From: JAWKRB01 sp041389885 | GTDB taxonomy: Bacteria; Myxococcota_A; Polyangia; Polyangiales; Ga0077539 | NCBI GenBank assembly: GCA_041389885.1 | Contig: JAWKRB010000009.1 | Coordinates: forward strand, 124,001-188,000 | DNA length: 64,000 nt | Direction: 5' to 3' | In this document: positions 56,108-64,000 of the stretch, piece by piece | How the letters are laid out: each line of letters begins with the position of its first letter | How positions within the stretch are numbered: the stretch's first letter is position 1 | The notes under the pieces: model-generated | Database searches by the model: none | The model's input: only the letters and a program-made list of their open reading frames with translations | Told to the model about the DNA's origin: nothing | Made by a program: the position numbers and the translations under genes

Positions 56108-57553
56108 TCAGCCCTTCACGACGATCACCGGCTCGAGGCGCGCGACGCGCCGCGCGATGCCCGCGCGCTCGATCACGCTCACCACGTCGGCGACGTCTTT
56201 GTAGGCGTCGGGCATCTCCTCGACCACGGCGCTCACGCTCGCCGCGCGCAGCGCGATCCCCTTGGCGCGCAGCGACTTCACCACCTCGCTCCCCGTCGCG
56301 AGCCGCTTCGCGTCGGAGCGCGAGAGCAGCCTGCCCGCGCCGTGGCAGGCGCTGCCGAAGGTCTCGTCCATCGCGCCCTGCGCCCCCGCGAGCACGTACG
56401 AGTACCTCCCCATGTCGCCGGGGATGATCACCGGCTGCCCGGTCTCTCGAAAGCGCTCGGGCAGCGACGGGTGCCCTGGGCCGTAGGCTCGCGTCGCGCC
56501 CTTGCGGTGCACGCACAGGCGCTTGAGCTGCCCGTCCACCCGGTGCTGCTCGTACTTCGCGATGTTGTGGCACACGTCGTAGAGCAGCGAGGCGCCGAGC
56601 CCCTGGCGGCTGCGCCCCAGCGTCTTCGCGATCGCGTTGAGCGCCCGGTGCGCGATGAGCGCGCGGTTGCTGAACGCGAAGTTCGCCGCCGCGGCCATGA
56701 CCTTGAGGTAGCGCTCGGCGTCGACGCTCTGCAGCGGCGCGCAGGCGAGCTGCTTGTCGACGAGGTCGTAGCCCTCGCGCTTCGCGGCCTTCATCATCGC
56801 CGGGAGGGTCTCTTCGCAGACCGCGTGACCCAGCCCCCGGCTGCCCGAGTGCACCAGCATCGTGACGCCGCCCGCGACCAGGCCGAAGGCCTCGGCCAGC
56901 TCGGGGTCGTAGACCTCGGCGACGCGGTCGATCTCGAGAAAGTGGTTGCCCGAGCCCAGCGTGCCGAGCTGCGGGAGTCCGCGCTCGCGGGCGCGCTTCG
57001 AGACCAGGTCGGGCTCGGCGTCGGCGATGCGCCCGCCGTCTTCGATGGCGGGGAGCTCGTCGTGGCCGATCCACCCGCGCTGCAAGAACACCCGCGGCCC
57101 CTCGGCGAGGATCGCGTCGAGGCCCGGCATGTTGTGATCTCGCTTGCCCACGCCGACGCCCGCGGGCACCGCGAGCTGGAGGGCGTCGGCGACGAGGTCG
57201 CGCTTCGCGAAGAGCTCGTCGGCGTCGAGGTCGGTGGTGTGCAGGCGAACGCCGCAGTTGATGTCGTAGCCGACGCCGCCGGGCGACACGACGCCGCCGA
57301 GGTCGGGGTCGAAGGCCGCGACGCCGCCGATGGGAAAGCCGTATCCCCAGTGGATGTCGGGCATCGCCAGCGCCGCGCCGACGATGCCGGGGAGCGTCGC
57401 GACGTTGGCCACCTGCGAGACGCAGGGGTCCTTCGCGAGGGCGCGCATGAGGGGCTCGTCGGCGTAGACGCGGCCCTCGACGCGCATCGCGCCGACGCGG
57501 GGTACGCGCCAACGCACGTCGTCAATCTGTTCGAGACGAATGGGCGGTCCCAT
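56108..57553 (-). CDS. rtcB: RNA-splicing ligase RtcB
   Basis: Joins RNA ends carrying a 2',3'-cyclic or 3'-phosphate to a 5'-OH, using GTP and Mn. The 481 residues from ATG 57553 match the family. The metal and guanylate sites are GYDINCGVRLH, GTLGSGNHFLEI, LVHSGSRGLGH and the guanylylated His in GSACHGAGRLLSR; MPDAYKDVADVVSVIERAG closes the protein. It lies 112 bases downstream of the FolK-archease gene on the same strand, so its activator archease is encoded in the same transcription unit. No RtcA or RtcR is visible. Convergent with the methyltransferase gene, 7 bases away. Confidence 0.95.
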   Translation of the reverse strand: MGPPIRLEQIDDVRWRVPRVGAMRVEGRVYADEPLMRALAKDPCVSQVANVATLPGIVGAALAMPDIHWGYGFPIGGVAAFDPDLGGVVSPGGVGYDINCGVRLHTTDLDADELFAKRDLVADALQLAVPAGVGVGKRDHNMPGLDAILAEGPRVFLQRGWIGHDELPAIEDGGRIADAEPDLVSKRARERGLPQLGTLGSGNHFLEIDRVAEVYDPELAEAFGLVAGGVTMLVHSGSRGLGHAVCEETLPAMMKAAKREGYDLVDKQLACAPLQSVDAERYLKVMAAAANFAFSNRALIAHRALNAIAKTLGRSRQGLGASLLYDVCHNIAKYEQHRVDGQLKRLCVHRKGATRAYGPGHPSLPERFRETGQPVIIPGDMGRYSYVLAGAQGAMDETFGSACHGAGRLLSRSDAKRLATGSEVVKSLRAKGIALRAASVSAVVEEMPDAYKDVADVVSVIERAGIARRVARLEPVIVVKG

Positions 57554-57665
57554 GGTCGTGGCCTTCTAAGGATGGGGGTCAGGTCGGGAGGCGTGGCGCA
57601 GGACGCGCCGGACGAGGTGACGAGCGCCGGGAGTGTACGCGAAGCGAGCCGCGCCGCGCAAGCGA

Positions 57666-58580
57666 CTACAGGTCGACGATGACCCGCGCGAAGCGCTCGC
57701 CGGCGTCTTCGCCCACCTCGAGCCCGTGCCAGGTGACGGCCTTCACGGCGGTGCGCACGGCGTGGCGCGCCTCGTCGAGGGGCTCTCCCACGAGCACCGC
57801 GCGGAGCGTCGCGCCGTCTTCGAGCACCGCGGCCCGGCGGAGCGCGAAGCGGTCGGCGTCGAGGGCGTAGAGGGCCTCAGAGAGCAGCGCGATCACCCGC
57901 GCGTCGTCGTCGTCGTCGGGGGCGACCTCGAGGCGGATCGCTCGGAGCTCGGCGGGCGCGACGCTCGCGGGGTCGACGATGATCGCGCCGAGGGCCTCCA
58001 CGGCGGCGGCCAGGAGGTCAGCGCGGTCGAGGGCGCGCACCTCGAAGCCCTCGTCGGCGGTGTGCGAGAGCACCGTCGACGAGAAGCCCTCGGCGAGCGA
58101 CGGCGAGACGAGCGCGCCGGGCGACCGCTCCGCCGCGGGCAGGGCCGCGAGCCGCTCGCCGTCGGCCCCCCGCGCGTCGGGCACCAGCGCGAGCAGCGGC
58201 GCGAGGGCGAAGGGGCGGTGCGCGAGCTCCGCGTGGGGCACCGAGAGCCGGCTCGTTCGCAGCGGCGCCCCCGCGTGCCACAGGATGTCGAGGTCGAGGC
58301 TCCTCGGCCCCCAACGCGCGCGGCGCTCGCGGCCGAGGTCGGCCTCCACGCCGAGGGCGACGTCGAGGATCGCTGGGAGCTCCAGGGCGGTCTCGACGGC
58401 GACGCCGGAGTTCAGGTACTCGGGCTGCGGCGGACCCACGGGCTCGGTGCGCCACACGGGCGCCGCGCGAAGCCCCCTCGCGCCGAGGCGGGCGGCGAGC
58501 AGCTCGGCGCCGGCGCGCAGGAGCGAGGCGCGGCCGCCGAGGTTCGATCCGAGGCCGAAGACGACGGTGCGGGTGGGCAT
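57666..58580 (-). CDS. HPPK (FolK) fused to archease
   Basis: One open frame of 304 residues from ATG 58580 with two complete domains. Residues ~1-150 are 6-hydroxymethyl-7,8-dihydropterin pyrophosphokinase: VFGLGSNLGGRASLLRAG, PPQPEYLNSGVAV, RARWGPRSLDLDILW, VPHAELAHRPFALAPL. Residues ~175-304 are archease, the RtcB activator: SHTADEGFEVRALDRADLL, the acidic turn APDDDDDARVIALLSEALYAL, GEPLDEARHAVRTAVKAVTWHGL and the metal-binding C-terminal Asp in VIVDL. A Pro/Ala linker joins them and no stop or internal shift is seen. rtcB follows, so the archease part almost surely serves it; why folate synthesis is attached is unknown. The product may be bifunctional or cut. Start supported by the FolK N-terminus. 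Confidence 0.9.
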   Translation of the reverse strand: MPTRTVVFGLGSNLGGRASLLRAGAELLAARLGARGLRAAPVWRTEPVGPPQPEYLNSGVAVETALELPAILDVALGVEADLGRERRARWGPRSLDLDILWHAGAPLRTSRLSVPHAELAHRPFALAPLLALVPDARGADGERLAALPAAERSPGALVSPSLAEGFSSTVLSHTADEGFEVRALDRADLLAAAVEALGAIIVDPASVAPAELRAIRLEVAPDDDDDARVIALLSEALYALDADRFALRRAAVLEDGATLRAVLVGEPLDEARHAVRTAVKAVTWHGLEVGEDAGERFARVIVDL

Positions 58581-58620
58581 GGCGGGGGCGCGACGGTACA
58601 CCCATCGACCGCGGCGTCGC

Positions 58621-58650
58621 TTCACTTCACCGACGGCGCGGGGCTACGGT
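58621..58650 (+). promoter_or_regulatory. Possible promoter of the RNase Z-like gene
   Basis: TTCACT (58621-58626), an 18-base spacer and TACGGT (58645-58650), eight bases before the ATG at 58659. The divergent FolK-archease start lies 41 bases to the left, so the two units share this short control region. Confidence 0.4.
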
Positions 58651-58658
58651 TCGCGGCG

Positions 58659-59528
58659 ATGAGCCGACGAGCGCTTCACAACCCGGGCGCGCCGATCTCG
58701 CTCCGCCTCAGCGGCATGGAGCTCACGGCGTTCTCGATCTCGGGCCTCGCGAGCTACGTGCTCGCGCGGGACTTCGACGCGTGCTTCGACCTCGGCCACT
58801 GCGGCATGGAGGCGTCGCGGCTCCGCAACGTCTTTCTCTCGCACGCGCACCAGGATCACTCCGGCGGGGTCTCGCGGCACCTCGCCCTGCGCTCGATGAC
58901 CGGGGCGTCCCCCTCGCGGGTCTACTGCCCCGAGGGCAGCGCCGAAGACCTCCGCGGGCTCCTGCACGCCTGGGCGAAGCTCGAGCGACGCGATCGCGTC
59001 GACGCCGACGCGGTGGTGCGCCCGGTGCGCCCGGGCGATCGCGTGGAGTTGGGCCGCAGGGCCTTCGTCGAGGTCTTCGAGGTCTTTCACCGCATCGAGT
59101 CGGTGGGCTACACCCTGGTCGAGCGGCGTCGAACGCTCCGTCCGGAGTGGGTCGGTCGCCCCGGGGTGGAGATCGGCGAGGCGGTGCGCGCGGGGGTCGA
59201 CGTGCACGTCGAGCGCGAGCACCGCCGGCTGACCTACGTCGGCGACAGCACCCTCGCCACCTACGACGCCGCGCCCGACATCAGCGACTGCGACGTGCTC
59301 TTCATCGAGGCCACGCACCTGAGCGACACCCCGGTCGACCGCGCCTGGGCCTGGGGCCACACGCACCTCGACGAGCTCGTGGCGCTCTACCGCCGCGCGC
59401 CGGAGCGGCTGCGCGCGAGGCACATCGTGATCAAGCACTTCAGCGTGAAGTACTCGCACGACGACATCGCCGCCGCGCACGCGGCGCTGCCCGACGGCCT
59501 CCGCGAGCGCGTGGTGATGCTCGCTTGA
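58659..59528 (+). CDS. RNase Z-like metallo-beta-lactamase hydrolase
   Basis: A 289-residue protein from ATG 58659. The metal motif is FLSHAHQDHSGG; further ligands fit THLS/VGDST (LTYVGDSTLATYD), DVLFIEATHLSD, WGHTHLDEL and the RNase Z hallmark IVIKHFSVKYS near the C-terminus. RNase Z trims tRNA 3' trailers; whether this protein is the housekeeping enzyme or a relative with another substrate is uncertain, because the flexible-arm region is not obvious. It is divergent from folK-archease-rtcB across 78 bases, which suggests a shared RNA-processing role. Confidence 0.82.
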   Translation: MSRRALHNPGAPISLRLSGMELTAFSISGLASYVLARDFDACFDLGHCGMEASRLRNVFLSHAHQDHSGGVSRHLALRSMTGASPSRVYCPEGSAEDLRGLLHAWAKLERRDRVDADAVVRPVRPGDRVELGRRAFVEVFEVFHRIESVGYTLVERRRTLRPEWVGRPGVEIGEAVRAGVDVHVEREHRRLTYVGDSTLATYDAAPDISDCDVLFIEATHLSDTPVDRAWAWGHTHLDELVALYRRAPERLRARHIVIKHFSVKYSHDDIAAAHAALPDGLRERVVMLA

Positions 59529-59553
59529 CGCCGGGGCCCACCGCGGGGACAAC
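59525..59553 (+). promoter_or_regulatory. Possible promoter of the 59565 epimerase gene
   Basis: TTGACG (59525-59530), a 17-base spacer and GACAAC (59548-59553), 11 bases before the ATG. The -35 element overlaps the preceding stop codon. Confidence 0.35.
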
Positions 59554-59564
59554 GATCAGCGAAC

Positions 59565-60521
59565 ATGACCAGGGTCCTCATCACGGGCGCAGCGGGCTTC
59601 ATCGGGCACCACCTCTCCATCGCGTGGCGACGCCGCGGCGCCGAGGTGGTCGCCCTCGACAACCTCCGCACGGGCCGCCGCGAGAACCTCCGCGCCGTCA
59701 CCGACCTCACGGGCAGCGAGGGCTTCACCTTCATCGAGGGGAGCATCACCGAGGCCGCCACGGTGCGCCGCGCGATCGAGGGGTGCGACGTGGTGCATCA
59801 CCTCGCCGCGCAGGTGAGCGTGCCCGAGTCGGTCGAGCGCCCGCACGAGTGCGTCGAGATCAACGTGGGGGGCACGCTGAACGTGCTCGAGGCCGCGCGG
59901 GCCGCGGGGGTGTCACGCGTGGTCTTCTCGTCGAGCGCGGCGGTGTACGGCGACGACCCCCGCTCGCCCAAGACCGAAGACATGACCCCGTCGCCCAAGT
60001 CTCCCTACGGGATCACCAAGCTCGACGGGGAATTCTACCTGCGGATGTACGCCGAGATGTTCGGCGTGCCCACGGTGAGCCTGCGGTACTTCAACGTGTT
60101 CGGCCCCCGGCAGGACCCGCGGAGCGTGTACGCCGCGGCCGTTCCGATCTTCATCGAGCGCGCGATGCGCGGCGACGCCATCACGATCTTCGGCGACGGC
60201 GAGCAGACCCGAGATTTCGTGTACGTCGAGGACGTGTGCGCGGCGAACATCCTCGCGGCGACCTCGTCGGGCGCGGGGCGGGGCGAGGTGTTCAACGTGG
60301 GCCAGGGGGGCGTGATCACCATCCGCGAGCTCGCCGAGACCGTGAAGCGCATCACCGCGAGCGCCTGCGCGATCACCCACCTCCCCGAGCGCGCGGGAGA
60401 CATTCGGCACAGCCGCGCGAGCATCGCCGCCATTCGCGCGGCGCTGGGCTTCGAGCCGGCCACCGGCCTCGCCGACGGCCTCGCCCACGCCGTCGAAGCC
60501 GTGCGCGCATCCCGCGCGTGA
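59565..60521 (+). CDS. NAD-dependent sugar-nucleotide epimerase/dehydratase
   Basis: A 318-residue extended short-chain dehydrogenase from ATG 59565. TGAAGFIGHHLSIAW binds NAD; the catalytic residues sit in FSSSAAVYGDD and SPYGITKLDGE (YxxxK). RYFNVFGPRQDPRSVYAAAV, GDGEQTRDFVYVEDV and FNVGQGGVITI are typical of UDP-glucose/UDP-N-acetylglucosamine 4-epimerase-like proteins (WbpP/Gne). The substrate is undecided. It follows the RNase Z-like gene by 36 bases but appears to have its own promoter. Confidence 0.88.
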   Translation: MTRVLITGAAGFIGHHLSIAWRRRGAEVVALDNLRTGRRENLRAVTDLTGSEGFTFIEGSITEAATVRRAIEGCDVVHHLAAQVSVPESVERPHECVEINVGGTLNVLEAARAAGVSRVVFSSSAAVYGDDPRSPKTEDMTPSPKSPYGITKLDGEFYLRMYAEMFGVPTVSLRYFNVFGPRQDPRSVYAAAVPIFIERAMRGDAITIFGDGEQTRDFVYVEDVCAANILAATSSGAGRGEVFNVGQGGVITIRELAETVKRITASACAITHLPERAGDIRHSRASIAAIRAALGFEPATGLADGLAHAVEAVRASRA

Positions 60522-60554
60522 CGTCCGGGCCGAGTGGGTCCATGTTCATCGATC

Positions 60555-60764
60555 ATGGCTCCGCCGTCGGCCTCCCAGACCGTCGCCCCCTACCGATCGC
60601 CCTGCACGCGCGCCGCGCCCGCGCCGCAGGCCCCCGCCGTGCTGACCCTCGACCTCCTCGTGGTGCTCGTCGGTCTCGCGGTCGCCCTGCTGCTCCGTCA
60701 CTGGCCCAGCGCGATCGACGCGTTCTCGACGCAGGTGCTGGGATTCCCGTCGCTGCGCGGTTGA
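60555..60764 (+). CDS. Possible 69-residue single-pass membrane protein
   Basis: From ATG 60555 a frame of 69 codons has a Pro/Ala/Ser-rich N-terminus and one hydrophobic helix (LDLLVVLVGLAVALLL) followed by RHWPSAIDAFSTQVLGF. No ribosome site or family is visible. The GC-rich third codon positions are compatible with coding, but the evidence is weak. Confidence 0.35.
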   Translation: MAPPSASQTVAPYRSPCTRAAPAPQAPAVLTLDLLVVLVGLAVALLLRHWPSAIDAFSTQVLGFPSLRG

Positions 60765-60885
60765 AACTCGTTGAAGAAACAGGTCTTTGCGACTTAAGAG
60801 CGATCATCCGGCATGAGGCCCCAGGCGAGGCGACGAGACCCTCACTTGAAACCTCGTCTTAGCCAGACTTTTTCAAGGAAATTCA
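60765..60885 (+). promoter_or_regulatory. AT-richer leader region of mnmA
   Basis: About 120 bases with clearly lower G+C than the rest of the window. It holds TTGAAG (60773) about 18 bases before TTAAGA, two TTGAAAC copies, and AAGGAAA just before the mnmA GTG. It probably contains the mnmA promoter and leader; no riboswitch fold could be recognised. Confidence 0.35.
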
Positions 60886-61944
60886 GTGTCCAAGCGCATC
60901 GTCGTGGGGATGAGTGGTGGGGTTGACTCGTCGGTCGCGGCGGCGGTGCTCCAGCGGCAGGGCTGGGAGGTCATCGGGGTCACCCTGCACCTCTGGGACT
61001 ACGTTCGCGAGGGTCACGAAGGCCGTTGCTGCGCGCCCGAGGACCAGTACGACGCCGCGCGGGTGTGCGCGCTGCTGAACGTTCCCCACTACACCTTCGA
61101 CCGCCGCGCGCTCTTTCGTGAAGCCGTGGTCGACCGCTTCGTCGACGACTACGCCGCGGGCCGCACGCCCAGCCCCTGCGTGCGCTGCAACGAGTCTGTG
61201 AAGCTCGGCCCGCTGCTCTCGATCGCCGAGGCGCTGGGGGCCGACCGGGTGGCGACGGGCCACTACGCCCGCGTCGAGGGAGCGAGAGACGCCCTCACGC
61301 TCCGCGCCGCCGTCGACCCCGCCAAGGATCAGAGTTATTTCCTCTGGGCGGCGCCGCGTGAGGCGCTGGAGCGGTCGTTGTTCCCGCTGGGTGGGCTCCG
61401 TAAGCCGGAGGTGCGCGAGCTCGCCCGGGGGCTCGGGTTGCCCAACGCCGACAAGCCCGACTCCACCGACCTGTGCTTCATCGAAGGCGGTCGCTACGCG
61501 GAGTTCGTCGCGGCGCGCGCGCCTCAGGCGACCCGCCCCGGCGTGATCGAGGACCTCCAGGGCCGCGCCCTCGGCACCCACGAGGGCGTGCATCATTTCA
61601 CGGTGGGCCAGCGCCGGGGCGTGGGCGCCGGGGGCGTGCCGAAGTACGTGCTGAAGATCCTGCCCGAGCGAGGCGCCGTGGTGATCGGCGACGCGGTGGA
61701 GGCCAGGGCGACGGGCGCGGCGCTCTCCGAGGTCCGCTGGCTGTGCGCGGCGCCGCCCGCGCGGGTGCGGGCGAAGCTCCGATACCGGCACGAGGGGGTC
61801 TTCGCCGAGGTCTGCCGCGAGGGCGACGAGGTGACCCTCCGCTTCGACGAGGCGCAGCGAGGCGTGGCTCCGGGGCAGGCGGCGGTGCTCTACGACGGCG
61901 ACCGGGTGGTCGGCGGGGGATGGATCCGCGAGGGCGCGCATTGA
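60886..61944 (+). CDS. mnmA: tRNA-specific 2-thiouridylase MnmA
   Basis: Adds sulphur to U34 of tRNAs for Lys, Glu and Gln. The 352 residues from GTG 60886 (AAGGAAA upstream) match the family. The PP-loop is VGMSGGVDSSVAA; the two catalytic Cys lie in TPSPCVRCNESVK and STDLCFIEGG; GHYARVE and AAVDPAKDQSYFLW are typical, and the C-terminal beta-barrel (HHFTVGQRRGVG, VRAKLRYRHEGV) is complete. The region upstream is unusually AT-rich for this genome. Confidence 0.95.
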   Translation: MSKRIVVGMSGGVDSSVAAAVLQRQGWEVIGVTLHLWDYVREGHEGRCCAPEDQYDAARVCALLNVPHYTFDRRALFREAVVDRFVDDYAAGRTPSPCVRCNESVKLGPLLSIAEALGADRVATGHYARVEGARDALTLRAAVDPAKDQSYFLWAAPREALERSLFPLGGLRKPEVRELARGLGLPNADKPDSTDLCFIEGGRYAEFVAARAPQATRPGVIEDLQGRALGTHEGVHHFTVGQRRGVGAGGVPKYVLKILPERGAVVIGDAVEARATGAALSEVRWLCAAPPARVRAKLRYRHEGVFAEVCREGDEVTLRFDEAQRGVAPGQAAVLYDGDRVVGGGWIREGAH

Positions 61945-61969
61945 CCGCCACTCTCGCGGGCGCGGCGCT

Positions 61970-62652
61970 ATGCTGCGCGTCGTGCGACTCTTCTCAGCAC
62001 CGCCGCTGCGACGCGTGAGGGTCAACCTCTGGGCGGTCGCGCTGTGCCTGCTCTCGACCCTCGCCTGCAGCGTGGGAGAGGGCGAGGGGTGGTGCGGGGC
62101 GAGGTGATCCTGCCGGTCTGCGACATCGACGACCGCGCGTTCAGCTTCCGCGCGGAGTTCTTCGGGGGCGAGTGGTACGCCGGGAGCTTCACGATCCGCA
62201 TCGGCGAGGGCGGCAACCTCGGGGAGTTCTCCGACGAGCTCTCGTTTCGCGTGAACGACACGCGCTACGTCGCGGAGCACCTCAACCAGCGCATCCCGGT
62301 GGGCCCCGACGCGCCGGTGCAGGCGATCCTTCGGCTCACCAAGCGCTGCGGCCGGGTGAGCATCACCCGGGCCTCGCCCAACGGGGCCGTCGAGGCCTAC
62401 GCGGGATACATCCAGTTCTCGTCCATCTATCGCGGCTCGCCGGTGGCCGACGCGCCCGCGCGGCTCACCGAGGTCACGGAGTTCTCCCTCGCCATGCGCG
62501 ACGCCAACGATCGCCCCGACCTCTTCGGCCCTCAGCCCGGTGCGGTCAACGCGCCTCGGGAGCCCCCGATCGCCGGCGCGGCCCGCGCCGAGCTCGAGGG
62601 TTCGTTCAGGTTCTATTTCGCGTCGGGTCGCCCCGCGCAGCGGTTTCAGTGA
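61970..62652 (+). CDS. Exported lipoprotein, function unknown (frame broken near 62090)
   Basis: From ATG 61970 (GTG 61982 or 62015 also possible) a lipoprotein leader reads VNLWAVALCLLSTLACSVGEGEG and then hits a stop. One missing base in the GGGG run at about 62088-62091 would join it to the next frame, which continues VVRGEVILPVCDIDDRAFSF to a stop at 62652. The mature part (~190 residues) is beta-rich with a Cys pair (VCDID, KRCGRVS) and the phrases FGGEWYAGSFTIRIGEGG and FRFYFASG. It has no recognised family. The stop overlaps rlmD by GTGA. Confidence 0.6.
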
Positions 62653-64000
62653 GCGAAATCGAGGTCGAGGTGCGCTGGCTCTCCGAGCGCGGCGAGGGCG
62701 TGGCGCAGGTGCAGAGCAAGCCCGTGCGCTTCGCCGACGCGCTCCCCGGCGAGCGGCTGCGGGTCACGCCCTCCCGAGGCGCGAAGTCGGGGGTCGCGAC
62801 GCGGCTCACGACCTCGCCCGAGCGGGTCGATCCGGGATGCGCGGTCTTCGGCGCCTGCGGCGGATGCACCGTCAGGCACGCCTCTCCCGCGCTGCAACGC
62901 GCTGCGAGAGAGACGCTCCTGCGCCGCGCGCTCCGCGAGGTGGCCCGCGACGAGGCGTTTCGCTTCGTGCCCGCGCCCCGCTCGGACGGTTGGCGCGGGC
63001 GGGCAAGGCTGCGGTGGGTGACCGCGGGCTCGCGGGTGAGCCTGGGCTTCTTCGCGAGCGGCTCCCACGAGGTGGTCGACCTGCCGGGATGCCCCGTGCT
63101 CATCGAGCCTCTCCAGGCCGCGCTCGCGGGTCTGCGCGCCGGGCTCGGGGGGATCTCGAGGAGCGGTGAGCTCTCGCTCGCGATGGGCCGGCTCGGCCCC
63201 GTGGCGCGGATCTCGCCCGCGCAGCAGCCGGGCGTCGACGGTTACCGGGCGGTCGAGTCGCTCGTCGGGCCGGTGCTGGGCGGCGCGGCGCTGCGGGTTC
63301 CGGGGAGCGATCGTCCGACGTGCTACGGCGATCCCCGCCCGGTGGTGATGGGGGGCGACGGCGCGCCTCTGGTGATCGGCGTCGACGGCTTCGCGCAGTC
63401 GAACGAGGCGGTGAGCGTCAGGGTCGCCGAAGAGATCGTCGGGCAGGCCGCGAGCGCCGGGCGCGAGGTGTTCGAGTTTCACGCCGGCGCGGGGAACTTC
63501 ACCGTCGCCCTCGCGAAGACCGCGAAGCGGGTGACCGCGCTCGAGGCCGACGCCGACGCCGTCGACGCGCTGCGCGAGAACCTCGCGGCGCGTGCGATCG
63601 AGAACGTCGTCGTGCGGCACGGAGCCGACGACCAGGTGAAGGGGCCGATCAAGGCCGAGGTCGTGGTGCTCGACCCGCCGCGGGTCGGGGCCCGCGCGGT
63701 GGCCGAGCTGCTCGCGCGGCACCCCGTGAAGCGCGTGGTCTACGTCTCGTGCGATCCGGCGACGCTGGCGCGAGACCTGGGCGTGCTGGCGACGGCGTAC
63801 GAGGTCCAGTCGGTGACGGGCTTCGAGATGTTTCCGCAGACGCTGCACATCGAGAGCGTCGTGCGGTTGGAGCGCCGCAGCCGGCGCGGTGCTACGGTCT
63901 CGCTGGTGAAGACGCCCATAGACGCGCGGTTCTTCGCGGAGAGCGAACGCTTCGCGTTCGTTCACACCTGCGAAGACTGCACCTACCACGACCGCGAGCT
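62649..64000 (+). CDS. rlmD: 23S rRNA (uracil-5-)-methyltransferase, RlmD/TrmA family, 3' end outside
   Basis: From GTG 62649, overlapping the previous stop by GTGA, the frame is open to the window end. The TRAM-like N-terminus is followed by the [4Fe-4S] motif CAVFGACGGCTVRH with the fourth Cys in DLPGCPVL; the SAM domain has FEFHAGAGNFTVALAK and ALEADADAV; LDPPRVGA and the catalytic Cys in YVSCDPATLARDL complete the enzyme. The normal family C-terminus (QTLHIESVVRLERR) ends near 63875, but no stop follows: the frame continues into KTPIDARFFAESERFAF and CEDCTY. A GTG at 63906 could start a separate Cys-motif protein; otherwise RlmD carries an extension. Confidence 0.9.
   Translation, partial: MSEIEVEVRWLSERGEGVAQVQSKPVRFADALPGERLRVTPSRGAKSGVATRLTTSPERVDPGCAVFGACGGCTVRHASPALQRAARETLLRRALREVARDEAFRFVPAPRSDGWRGRARLRWVTAGSRVSLGFFASGSHEVVDLPGCPVLIEPLQAALAGLRAGLGGISRSGELSLAMGRLGPVARISPAQQPGVDGYRAVESLVGPVLGGAALRVPGSDRPTCYGDPRPVVMGGDGAPLVIGVDGFAQSNEAVSVRVAEEIVGQAASAGREVFEFHAGAGNFTVALAKTAKRVTALEADADAVDALRENLAARAIENVVVRHGADDQVKGPIKAEVVVLDPPRVGARAVAELLARHPVKRVVYVSCDPATLARDLGVLATAYEVQSVTGFEMFPQTLHIESVVRLERRSRRGATVSLVKTPIDARFFAESERFAFVHTCEDCTYHDRE

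Noticed and set aside
62646..63989. A 447-codon minus-strand open frame opposite rlmD
   Set aside because: No family features; the plus strand carries all RlmD motifs.

Overview
The window is a gene-dense, very GC-rich stretch of bacterial chromosome with no gap above 300 bases and no visible tRNA, rRNA, CRISPR array, insertion sequence or prophage. Gene content points to a myxobacterium-like organism (Myxococcota, probably Polyangia): eukaryote-like Ser/Thr kinases with membrane anchors, NHL and BNR propeller proteins with lipoprotein or MYXO-CTERM-like signals, Cys-rich lipoproteins, HEAT-repeat proteins, an outer-membrane biogenesis set (BamA, Skp, LolC/E and LolD) and a bacterial topoisomerase VI. 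The taxonomic call is inference from gene families, not from a marker gene.

Layout. 1-3.9 kb: surface propeller proteins. 3.8-8 kb: glyA divergent from prfB-lysS; prfB carries the programmed +1 frameshift. 8-13.5 kb: LolC/E-LolD, then BamA with a TPR partner. 13.6-24 kb: a proline-rich tail-anchored protein, a Ser/Thr kinase, thrS, HMG-CoA lyase, a His-containing membrane protein, a large HEAT lipoprotein-like protein, a PDZ-thioredoxin fusion and a PEGA-like protein. 24-31 kb: miaB with a gamma-carbonic-anhydrase-like gene, a Cys-rich lipoprotein, Skp, UDP-glucose dehydrogenase, a second kinase and a sugar nucleotidyltransferase. 31-35.9 kb: an isolated rplC heading an operon with rlmE, a PfkB kinase and a DUF971 protein, then an L,D-transpeptidase and a CBS protein. 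36-41.5 kb: RNase J, dCMP deaminase and both topoisomerase VI subunits. 41.5-49.4 kb: enoyl-CoA hydratase, acyl-CoA carboxylase carboxyltransferase, a YhhQ transporter, a stand-alone lysine-ketoglutarate-reductase-type dehydrogenase and aconitase. 49.4-60.5 kb: glutaminyl cyclotransferase, galE, a membrane metallophosphatase, EttA, a HEAT-methyltransferase fusion, then an RNA-repair neighbourhood: a FolK-archease fusion followed by rtcB, divergent from an RNase Z-like hydrolase, and an epimerase. 60.5-64 kb: mnmA, a lipoprotein and RlmD running off the end.

The most striking points are (a) the FolK-archease fusion upstream of rtcB and back to back with an RNase Z-like gene, (b) the topoisomerase VI pair, (c) the well-preserved prfB recoding site in a GC-rich genome, and (d) a recurring promoter layout (TTGNNN, 17-18 nt, TANNNN, then the start codon only 6-12 nt further on) that suggests many leaderless mRNAs. 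Several otherwise intact genes are broken by single-base indels (propeller gene, LolC/E, HEAT protein, top6A, a lipoprotein); the residues on each side remain family-like, so most are probably sequence or assembly errors rather than real decay.
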